A DNA stretch of 7,715 nt from DATEPR01 sp036503065 (GTDB lineage: Bacteria; Actinomycetota; Actinomycetes; Mycobacteriales; Pseudonocardiaceae). Each line of letters begins with the position of its first letter. Position 1 is the stretch's first letter. The notes below the pieces were generated by a model. That model was given only the letters and a program-made list of their open reading frames with translations, searched no databases and had not been told where the DNA came from. The stretch covers positions 1 through 7,715 of the forward strand of contig DASXXM010000440.1 in NCBI GenBank assembly GCA_036503065.1, read 5' to 3'. The translations under genes were made by a program, and so were the position numbers. Positions 1 to 5,074 of this stretch are shown here, in pieces.

Positions 1-987
1 CCGCCCCGGCTCGACGATCACCCTGGGACGCGGCAGGCCTGCCGTGTCCGCCTCGCGGGCCACGATCGCCAGCAGCTGCGCGGCCAGGTCGGCCACCGGC
101 GGCGGGTCGTCGTCGGCCGTGTAGGCGATGCCGAGGCCACCACCGAGGTCCACCGTGCCGATGGAGTCCACAACGGACTGGCCGTGTTCGTTGCGGAGCT
201 CGGTGAGCAGGCCGATCACCCGGTGTGCGGCGATCTCGAAGCCGTCCGGGTCGTAGATCTGGGAGCCGATGTGGCTGTGCAGGCCGACCAGGCGCAGCCC
301 CTCGCACTTGAGCACCCGGCGGGCCGCCTCGGCCGCGTCACCGGACGCGATGGAGAACCCGAACTTCTGGTCCTCGTGCGCGGTCGCGATGAACTCGTGC
401 GTGTGCGCCTCCACGCCGACCGTCGCCCGGATCAGCACCGCCTGGCTGCGGTTGCACTCCCGGGTGACCGCGTCCAGCCGGGCGATCTCGTAGAACGAGT
501 CCAGCACGACGACGCCGACCCCGACGCGCACCGACTCGGTCAGTTCGGCGACGGACTTGTTGTTGCCGTGCAACGTGATCCGCTCGACCGGGAACCCGGC
601 ACGCAACGCGATCGCCAACTCGCCGCCGCTGCACACGTCCAGCCCGAGACCCTCCTGCGCGACCCAGCGGGCGATCTCCACCGACAGGAACGCCTTGGAC
701 GCGTAGTGCACGTGCGCCGGATCGCCGAACGCCGTCGCGAACTCGCGGCACCGGGCGCGGAAGTCGGCCTCGTCCACCACGAACAGCGGCGTGCCGTACC
801 GCTCGGCGAGCTCGCGAACGTCGATCCCGGCCAGGCGCACCACGCCGTCGGTGCCCCTGCTCGCGTTGCGCGGCCAGATCTCCGGCGGCAGCTCGTTCAA
901 CAGGTCCGGTGTGGACGGTTGCGCGCCCGCGGTGTTCGCGGGCAGCAACACATCGGCGTGCCGTGGCCCGGCCGGATGCGCGCGCAT
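1..987 (-). CDS. lysA: Diaminopimelate decarboxylase, 3' end cut by window edge
   Basis: This PLP enzyme decarboxylates meso-diaminopimelate to L-lysine in the cytoplasm. The frame is open from the ATG at 987 to the window edge, giving 329 codons; the family usually has about 420-470 residues, so roughly the last quarter is missing. Visible motifs are YASKAF with the Schiff-base lysine at residue 98, HGNNKS (140-145), GVEAHTHEF (191-199), HSHIGSQI (237-244), the glycine loop LGGGLGI (281-287) and EPGR (326-329) at the very edge. This order and wording match mycobacterial LysA. The ATG shares one base with the argS stop (TGATG), which supports this start and suggests translational coupling. 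The first 30 or so residues precede the conserved part, so a start at the GTG of codon 13 is possible. Function is near certain; the exact start is less so. Confidence 0.96.
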   Translation of the reverse strand, partial: MRAHPAGPRHADVLLPANTAGAQPSTPDLLNELPPEIWPRNASRGTDGVVRLAGIDVRELAERYGTPLFVVDEADFRARCREFATAFGDPAHVHYASKAFLSVEIARWVAQEGLGLDVCSGGELAIALRAGFPVERITLHGNNKSVAELTESVRVGVGVVVLDSFYEIARLDAVTRECNRSQAVLIRATVGVEAHTHEFIATAHEDQKFGFSIASGDAAEAARRVLKCEGLRLVGLHSHIGSQIYDPDGFEIAAHRVIGLLTELRNEHGQSVVDSIGTVDLGGGLGIAYTADDDPPPVADLAAQLLAIVAREADTAGLPRPRVIVEPGR

Positions 988-2636
988 CACATCCGCTCCG
1001 GCGCGCCGACACCGAGCAGGCCCAGTCCGTTGGCCAGCACCTGGCGAGTGGCCGCGACGAGCGTCAGCCGGGCCACGTGGACCGGCTGGGCGTCCTCGTC
1101 GCCCGACGGCAGGACCCGGGACGTCTCGTAGAACCGGTGGAACGTGCCGGCCAGGTCCTCGAGGTAGCGGGCCACCCGGTGCGGCTCCCGCAGTTCGGCG
1201 GCCGACCGCACCACCCGCGGGAACTCGCCGAGCGTCCGGATCAGGTCGCCCTCCCGTTCGCCGCCCAGCGGCGTGAGGTCGCCGGTCAGGTCCATGCCCA
1301 GGTCGGCGCCCTGGCGCAGCAGGGCGGACATCCTGGCGTGCGCGTACTGCACGTAGAAGACCGGATTGTCGTTGCTGCGCCTGGTCAGCAGGTCCAGATC
1401 GACGTCAAGGCCGGAGTTGGCCGACGAGCGGATCAGCGAGTACCTGGCCGCGTCCACCCCCACCGCCTCGACGAGGTCGTCAATGGTGACGACGGTCCCG
1501 GCCCGCTTGCTCATCCGGACCGGTTTGCCGTCGCTGACCAGGTTCACCATCTGGCCGATCAGCACCTCGACGGTCGCCGGGTCGTCACCGAGTGCCGCCG
1601 CGGCCGCCTTGAGCCGGGCCACGTAGCCGTGGTGGTCCGCGCCGAGCATGTAGATGCACAGGTCGAAGCCGCGAGCGCGCTTGTCGGCGAAGTAGGCGAT
1701 GTCACCGGCGATGTAGGCGGGCGTGCCGTTGCCGCGGATCACCGGCCGATCCTTGTCGTCGCCGTAGTCGGTGGACCGGAGCCACCAGGCGCCGTCCTCG
1801 AAGTAGAGGTGACCGGACTGCTTCAACTGTGCGACGACGCGGTCCACCGCGCCGGACTCGTGGAAGGAGTTCTCGTGCGTGTAGACGTCGAAGTCGGTGC
1901 CGAAGTCGTGCAGCCCCTGCTTGATCTGGTCGAACATCAGCCCGACACCGATCCGCCGGAACGTCTCGTTCCGTTCGTCGTCGGGCAGCGCCAGCACCCC
2001 GGGCTCGGCCCGCAGCACGTCGGCGGCGATGTCGGAGATGTAGGCCCCCGAGTACCCGTCCGCCGGCGTCGGCTCCCCCAAGGCCGCGGCGACCAGCGAG
2101 TTGACGAACCGGTCGATCTGGCCACCCGCGTCGTTGAAGTAGTACTCCCTGGTGACCGCGGCACCCTCCGCGGTCAGGATCCGCCCGAGCGCGTCACCGA
2201 CCGCGGCCCACCGGGTGGCGCCGAGATGCAGCGGACCGGTCGGATTGGCCGACACGAACTCGAGGTTGATGGACAGGTTCGCGAGCAGGTCACCGGTGCC
2301 GTATTCCGTGCCGCCGCCGAGAACGGTCCGCACGATGTCGGCTTGCGCGTCGGACGCGAGCCGCACATTCACGAACCCCGGCCCGGCGATGTCGGCGGAG
2401 TCGATCGCGGCGGTGTCCGCGAGCCCCGCCGCCAGCCAGCCGGCGAGTTCGCGCGGCGCGAGTCCGAGCTTCTTGCCGATCTGGAGCGCGAGGTTGGTCG
2501 CGTAGTCGCCGTGCTCAGGGTTGCGCGGACGCTCCACCGTCACCGACCCCGGCACGACGGACGTGTCCAGCCCACGGTCGGACAGGATGTCGAGTGCCGT
2601 GGAACGAACAAGTTCAGCAAGAGCGGCGGGAGTCAC
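987..2636 (-). CDS. argS: Arginyl-tRNA synthetase
   Basis: This cytoplasmic class I aminoacyl-tRNA synthetase charges tRNA-Arg with arginine. The 549 residues fit the family's usual 550-580. Residues 1 to about 90 form the N-terminal Add-1 domain that contacts the tRNA D-loop. The catalytic Rossmann domain carries the HIGH signature as HLGA (137-140) in ANPTGPLHLGATR, and the KMSKS equivalent as RMSKR (374-378). Residues from about 425 to the end form the helical DALR anticodon-binding domain. The start is a GTG at 2636 with no Shine-Dalgarno sequence in front. A TAGACT hexamer six bases upstream suggests a leaderless transcript. The stop overlaps lysA by one base, so the two genes are read as an operon. 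A tRNA-Arg(CCG) gene lies about 2.1 kb away on the other strand. Confidence 0.97.
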   Translation of the reverse strand: MTPAALAELVRSTALDILSDRGLDTSVVPGSVTVERPRNPEHGDYATNLALQIGKKLGLAPRELAGWLAAGLADTAAIDSADIAGPGFVNVRLASDAQADIVRTVLGGGTEYGTGDLLANLSINLEFVSANPTGPLHLGATRWAAVGDALGRILTAEGAAVTREYYFNDAGGQIDRFVNSLVAAALGEPTPADGYSGAYISDIAADVLRAEPGVLALPDDERNETFRRIGVGLMFDQIKQGLHDFGTDFDVYTHENSFHESGAVDRVVAQLKQSGHLYFEDGAWWLRSTDYGDDKDRPVIRGNGTPAYIAGDIAYFADKRARGFDLCIYMLGADHHGYVARLKAAAAALGDDPATVEVLIGQMVNLVSDGKPVRMSKRAGTVVTIDDLVEAVGVDAARYSLIRSSANSGLDVDLDLLTRRSNDNPVFYVQYAHARMSALLRQGADLGMDLTGDLTPLGGEREGDLIRTLGEFPRVVRSAAELREPHRVARYLEDLAGTFHRFYETSRVLPSGDEDAQPVHVARLTLVAATRQVLANGLGLLGVGAPERM

Positions 2637-2642
2637 CCGAGA

Positions 2643-2648
2643 AGTCTA
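2643..2648 (-). promoter_or_regulatory. Candidate -10 box for leaderless argS transcript
   Basis: TAGACT fits the actinobacterial TAnnnT -10 pattern and ends six bases before the argS GTG. Transcription would therefore begin at or next to the start codon. No Shine-Dalgarno sequence lies between, which agrees with leaderless translation. No good -35 hexamer is visible at 17-18 bp, so this is a moderate call. Confidence 0.45.
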
Positions 2649-2712
2649 GAAGGGTCCGCACCGACCACGACCAGAAGCCCGCTGTCGACCGGAGTGGATA
2701 CGAAACGGCGGG

Positions 2713-2759
2713 ACGCACAAGGCAGGCGGTCTAGCGGGCGCGGTGCCTGCCCCGTGCGT
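2713..2759. repeat. Two-part hairpin upstream of argS
   Basis: ACGCAC (2713-2718) pairs with GTGCGT (2754-2759), and GGCAGGC (2721-2727) pairs with GCCTGCC (2745-2751). The two perfect stems are separated by a 2x2 internal loop and capped by a 17-base loop. There is no T-tract on either side, so it is not a classical terminator. If transcription starts at the upstream promoter candidate, this hairpin would form in the argS leader. Confidence 0.6.
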
Positions 2760-2857
2760 GGGTGACAGGTCTTCTCTTCCTGTCCCCCTCCTTCTCCGAC
2801 TCCCCGTAGAACTGGAGGGCACAACCCCTTCACCAGGAGGTGCTGTAACGCTAAGCC

Positions 2858-2880
2858 ACTAGAACAACCTTGAAGCTAGT
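2858..2880. promoter_or_regulatory. ACTAG-N13-CTAGT dyad, candidate operator
   Basis: This is a perfect 5-bp inverted repeat with a 13-bp gap. It overlaps the -10 hexamer of the minus-strand promoter candidate, where a repressor would be expected to bind. CTAG is rare in high-G+C actinobacterial DNA, which makes two spaced copies more notable. The binding protein is unknown. Confidence 0.35.
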
Positions 2881-2903
2881 CCATTAGAGTGAATAACTGT
2901 CAA
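2873..2903 (-). promoter_or_regulatory. Candidate sigma-70-type promoter pointing to argS
   Basis: On the minus strand an exact TTGACA -35 box (2898-2903) is followed after 19 bp by TAGCTT (2873-2878), a TAnnnT -10. The spacer is about 2 bp longer than ideal. Transcription would begin near 2866 and run about 230 bases before argS. It could serve argS as a second promoter or be left over from a lost gene. Confidence 0.4.
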
Positions 2904-2936
2904 CGATCGATGAAAAGCTCACAAATCGGTGACAGT
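2896..2936. repeat. Inverted repeat ACTGTCA / TGACAGT
   Basis: Perfect 7-bp arms lie at 2896-2902 and 2930-2936 with 27 bp between them. The left arm overlaps the TTGACA box of the promoter candidate. The spacing is better suited to two protein half-sites than to an RNA hairpin. The repeat also lies just behind the stop of the hydrolase-SDR gene. Confidence 0.4.
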
Positions 2937-2963
2937 ACGTGTTCAACCTCCGCGACCGTTCGA

Positions 2964-4655
2964 TCACCGTCGGGTACGAAACAGGCCGCCCATGCCCCGG
3001 ACCAGCGCCGGTGACAACCGGGCAGCAGCCGCGGTGACATACGCCTCCGGTGTGACCGGCACGATGGCACGGTTGGCCGCGACCGCACGTAGCACCGCCG
3101 TGGCCACCTTGTCCGGGCCGTAGTGCCGGCGCCGGTACAGCACGTCGGCGGCCTGACGACTACGGCGCTCCGTCTCCTCGTCCTGGCCGACGAAACGTGT
3201 TGTGTTGGCGATGTTCGTGGCGATCAAACCGGGGCAGATCGCACTGACGCCGATGCCGTGCGGCGCCAGTTCGGTGCGCAGGCTCTGCGCCAGCGAGAGC
3301 ACCGCCGCCTTGGTGGTGGCATATGCCGACAGGTCCGGCCACGGGCAGTACGCGGCCGCCGACGCCGTGACGACCAGGTGCCCGCCCTGGCCCCGCGCCA
3401 CCAGCATCGGCGCGAACGCGCGCAGTGTGTGCACGACGCCCCAGAGGTTGACGTCCAGGACTCGGCGCCAGTCGTCCTCGTCGGTGTCCAGAAACCCGCC
3501 CGCCATGCCGATACCGGCGTTGGCCATCACGATGTCCGGCACGCCGTGCTCGGCACGCACCTGGTCGGCGAGCTTGGCCATCGCGGTCCCGTCGGCCACG
3601 TCCACCCGGTACGGATACGCCTCGACACCGTGTTCCCGCGCCCGGTGCGCGGTGGCCGCGGCACCCGTCTCGTCGATGTCCGCCGCCAGCACGTCGGCAC
3701 CGGCCGCGGCGAAGGCCAGTGCCGTGGACCGGCCGATCCCGCTGCCCGCCCCGGTGACCAGCACCAACCGCCCCGCGAACGGCGCAGGCTTGGTGGTCAC
3801 CCTGGCCCGCCGCAGTTCCCGCCCCGCAGGCCGGCCGGCCAGGTGGTCGATGAACTCGGTGACCCGAGCGGCGATCGCGGCCGGATGGGTGCGCGGCGCC
3901 CAGTGCGCGTAGGGCAACGGCCGCCGCCAGAGCGCGTCGGTGTAGGGCTGCGCCGCGTCCAGCAGGCCGGGTAGCACGAAGATGTCCTTGGTCAACGCGA
4001 GTTGCTGTACCGGCACGGCGGTGCGCCGCTCGGTCCGGCGAACGCCGAACATGTTCGCCCGGTAGAGCTCGATGCCGTTGACCGCGTCCCGCTTCTCGGC
4101 GCCGAAGCGGGCACGCAGGAACGGCAGGCGCCACAGCAGCTCGGGCACCTTCGGCACCTGGAAGGCCGCGATGTACCAGGAGTGCGTGAGCTGACGCAGC
4201 ACGGGCGCCAACCGCAGCCGGGTCAGCTGCCGGCGCATCCAGGCGTCGATGTGGTCGAGGCACGGCCCGGAGATCGACGTGTAGGAGGCGAACAGGTGCG
4301 CATACTCCGGATCGGTAATCGCGTGCCATCCCTGGATCGAGCCCCAATCATGCCCGATCAGGTGAACCGGCTGGTCCGGACTCGTCGCCCCGACCACTGC
4401 CACGAGATCAGCCGCGAGCCGGTCCAGCCGATACCCGGCCCGGTCACTCGGTGCCGCCGACCCGCCGGTGCCACGAACGTCGTACCGGACAACGTGAAAC
4501 CGCTCGGCGAGCAGTTCCGCCATCCCGTCCCAGACCGACGAGTTGTCCGGGTAGCCGTGCACCAGCAGCACGGTCGGCCGACCGGGATCACCCTGCTCCT
4601 TGACGAGCAACCGCACCCCGTCGGACCAGACGGAACTGGCACGTACCGTATTCAT
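2964..4655 (-). CDS. Alpha/beta hydrolase (epoxide hydrolase-like) fused to short-chain dehydrogenase, EphD type
   Basis: This 563-aa protein has two enzyme domains. Residues 1 to about 275 are an alpha/beta hydrolase with the oxyanion motif HGYPD (33-37), the nucleophile elbow GHDWG with Asp103, lid tyrosine candidates Tyr161 and Tyr198, and a C-terminal HW (251-252) as likely catalytic histidine. An aspartate nucleophile points to epoxide hydrolase or dehalogenase-like chemistry. Residues from about 294 are a classical SDR: TGAGSGIG (301-308), NAG (379-381), Asn403, Ser432, and YATTK with Tyr445 and Lys449. Asp326 at the end of beta-2 favours NAD(H). The layout matches mycobacterial EphD, which acts on mycolic acid precursors; the substrate here is unknown. 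There is no signal peptide. The ATG at 4655 follows a TACCGT -10 candidate by eight bases with no clear Shine-Dalgarno, so a near-leaderless start is likely. It is transcribed divergently from the tRNA-Arg gene. Confidence 0.93.
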   Translation of the reverse strand: MNTVRASSVWSDGVRLLVKEQGDPGRPTVLLVHGYPDNSSVWDGMAELLAERFHVVRYDVRGTGGSAAPSDRAGYRLDRLAADLVAVVGATSPDQPVHLIGHDWGSIQGWHAITDPEYAHLFASYTSISGPCLDHIDAWMRRQLTRLRLAPVLRQLTHSWYIAAFQVPKVPELLWRLPFLRARFGAEKRDAVNGIELYRANMFGVRRTERRTAVPVQQLALTKDIFVLPGLLDAAQPYTDALWRRPLPYAHWAPRTHPAAIAARVTEFIDHLAGRPAGRELRRARVTTKPAPFAGRLVLVTGAGSGIGRSTALAFAAAGADVLAADIDETGAAATAHRAREHGVEAYPYRVDVADGTAMAKLADQVRAEHGVPDIVMANAGIGMAGGFLDTDEDDWRRVLDVNLWGVVHTLRAFAPMLVARGQGGHLVVTASAAAYCPWPDLSAYATTKAAVLSLAQSLRTELAPHGIGVSAICPGLIATNIANTTRFVGQDEETERRSRQAADVLYRRRHYGPDKVATAVLRAVAANRAIVPVTPEAYVTAAAARLSPALVRGMGGLFRTRR

Positions 4656-4663
4656 AGTGATCC

Positions 4664-4669
4664 ACGGTA
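4664..4669 (-). promoter_or_regulatory. Candidate -10 box for the hydrolase-SDR gene
   Basis: TACCGT (TAnnnT) lies eight bases before the ATG at 4655, which would put the transcript start one or two bases upstream of the codon. No -35 hexamer is recognisable. It sits back to back with the tRNA promoter candidate. Confidence 0.35.
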
Positions 4670-4698
4670 GGCGGTGCGGCCCGGCCGCGCGAGTGCGC

Positions 4699-4704
4699 TA
4701 TGCT
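4699..4704 (+). promoter_or_regulatory. Candidate -10 box for tRNA-Arg
   Basis: TATGCT fits TAnnnT and ends 20 bases before the mature tRNA 5' end, leaving a short 5' leader for RNase P. The -35 region is G+C-rich without a good hexamer. Confidence 0.45.
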
Positions 4705-4724
4705 TCCCGGGTCGCCCGATAAGG

Positions 4725-4796
4725 GCCCCTGTAGCTCAGGGGATAGAGCACCGCCCTCCGGAGGCGGGAGCGCAGGTTCGAATCCTGCCAGGGGCG
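4725..4796 (+). tRNA. tRNA-Arg (anticodon CCG, reads CGG)
   Basis: A full cloverleaf can be drawn. The acceptor GCCCCTG (4725-4731) pairs perfectly with CAGGGGC (4789-4795), and the discriminator is G4796. The D-stem is GCTC/GAGC. The anticodon stem CCGCC/GGCGG carries loop CTCCGGA with anticodon CCG at 4758-4760. The T-arm is GCAGG, TTCGAAT, CCTGC. All stems are without mismatch, so the gene looks functional. CCA is not encoded (CAGA follows). CGG is a common arginine codon in the neighbouring genes. Confidence 0.98.
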
Positions 4797-4817
4797 CAGA
4801 TCGCTGAACATGGAAAG

Positions 4818-4853
4818 TGCCCCCTGACCAGCCCATACGCAGGTCAGGGGGCA
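4818..4853 (+). terminator. Rho-independent-type hairpin behind tRNA-Arg
   Basis: TGCCCCCTGACC (4818-4829) and GGTCAGGGGGCA (4842-4853) form a perfect 12-bp stem with a 12-base loop, 21 bases after the tRNA. Only TT follows, with no long T-tract, as is usual for terminators in high-G+C actinobacteria. The symmetry means it could act in both directions. Confidence 0.85.
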
Positions 4854-4863
4854 TTGCCGTGTC

Positions 4864-4899
4864 TCCGGCTGACTACGGCCAAATCCGGCTGACTACGGC
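4864..4899. repeat. 16-bp direct repeat, two copies with 20-bp period
   Basis: TCCGGCTGACTACGGC occurs at 4864-4879 and again at 4884-4899, separated by CAAA. The copies are identical. The block lies between the tRNA terminator and the leader of the lyase gene. It may be a small tandem repeat, a remnant of a dispersed repeat, or paired binding sites. Confidence 0.75.
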
Positions 4900-4924
4900 G
4901 GCCGCGAGATTCGTGTCTGTGAAC

Positions 4925-4934
4925 TGTGATCACA
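4925..4934. promoter_or_regulatory. Palindrome TGTGATCACA
   Basis: This perfect 10-bp palindrome lies 140 bp before the lyase start. It contains the TGTGA/TCACA half-sites of CRP/FNR-family regulators, but without the usual six-base gap. Such a site is plausible for a carbohydrate-responsive gene, yet a chance match cannot be excluded. Confidence 0.25.
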
Positions 4935-4969
4935 TGTATGAATTCTCATCATCGGATGTATCCCAGGTT

Positions 4970-4988
4970 CGATACGCCCGGGGTATCG
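4970..4988. promoter_or_regulatory. Near-perfect 19-bp palindrome, candidate operator
   Basis: CGATACGCCCGGGGTATCG is symmetric around C4979 with one mismatched pair. It overlaps TATCGT (4985-4990), which fits a TAnnnT -10 box, so a bound protein would block such a promoter of the lyase gene. Size and symmetry fit a dimeric repressor; the family cannot be named. Confidence 0.4.
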
Positions 4989-5003
4989 TGCTGTCTCGTA
5001 TGG

Positions 5004-5027
5004 ATCGTGAGACCCGCCACTCACGAT
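5004..5027. repeat. Inverted repeat ATCGTGA-N10-TCACGAT
   Basis: Perfect 7-bp arms (5004-5010 and 5021-5027) flank a 10-base gap, ending 47 bases before the lyase ATG. It could be a second operator or an RNA hairpin in the 5' leader. Confidence 0.45.
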
Positions 5028-5074
5028 GTTGATCATCCTCACTGTCGAAGAAGGCACGAAAGGCGATCGCATCA

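Larger units (their letters stand above)
2637..2963. other. Intergenic region with orphan regulatory elements
   Basis: This 327-bp gap between argS and the hydrolase-SDR gene holds no convincing gene on either strand. The part from about 2840 to 2940 is clearly richer in A+T than its surroundings. Seen directly are a hairpin at 2713-2759, a minus-strand promoter candidate (2873-2903), an ACTAG/CTAGT dyad (2858-2880) and an ACTGTCA/TGACAGT inverted repeat (2896-2936). On the minus strand, a purine-rich GGAGGGGG Shine-Dalgarno-like tract at about 2787-2794 has no start codon behind it. The arrangement resembles a promoter, operator and leader whose gene has been lost. That is inference. Confidence 0.6.

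Noticed and set aside
2732..2755. T-box-like GGCACCGCG on the minus strand upstream of argS
   Set aside because: It agrees with part of the T-box consensus, but the key UGGN bulge is broken (AGGC). No Stem I with an arginine specifier is visible, and the bases are used by the hairpin at 2713-2759. A chance match in G+C-rich DNA is more likely.
909..2765. Long plus-strand open frame (618 codons) opposite argS and lysA
   Set aside because: It is an antisense shadow caused by the G+C-rich third positions of argS. The product is rich in valine, arginine and histidine without domain pattern.
2633..2833. 66-codon minus-strand frame starting GTG and ending in a GTGA overlap with the argS start
   Set aside because: The overlap looks like translational coupling, but there is no ribosome site, third positions are poor in G/C (CTA, GTA, AGA, CTT codons) and the product is proline/arginine-rich without a recognisable domain. 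It probably arises by chance in the leader.
2835..2842. AGGAGGTG, an ideal Shine-Dalgarno sequence on the plus strand
   Set aside because: The following codons hit a stop at once and no plus-strand reading frame follows. It is part of a small CACC/GGTG hairpin.
3160..4347. Second long minus-strand frame within the hydrolase-SDR gene
   Set aside because: It is an out-of-frame shadow rich in arginine and alanine. The chosen frame carries all catalytic motifs of both domains.
4588..4892. Short open frames on both strands across tRNA-Arg
   Set aside because: They run through the tRNA gene and its terminator, so they are not protein genes.
4965..4972. AGGTTCGA, a tRNA T-arm-like word upstream of the lyase gene
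   Set aside because: Similarity to the tRNA-Arg T-arm is limited to eight bases and the flanks do not fold as a tRNA. It belongs to the 4970-4988 palindrome region and is not an att site.
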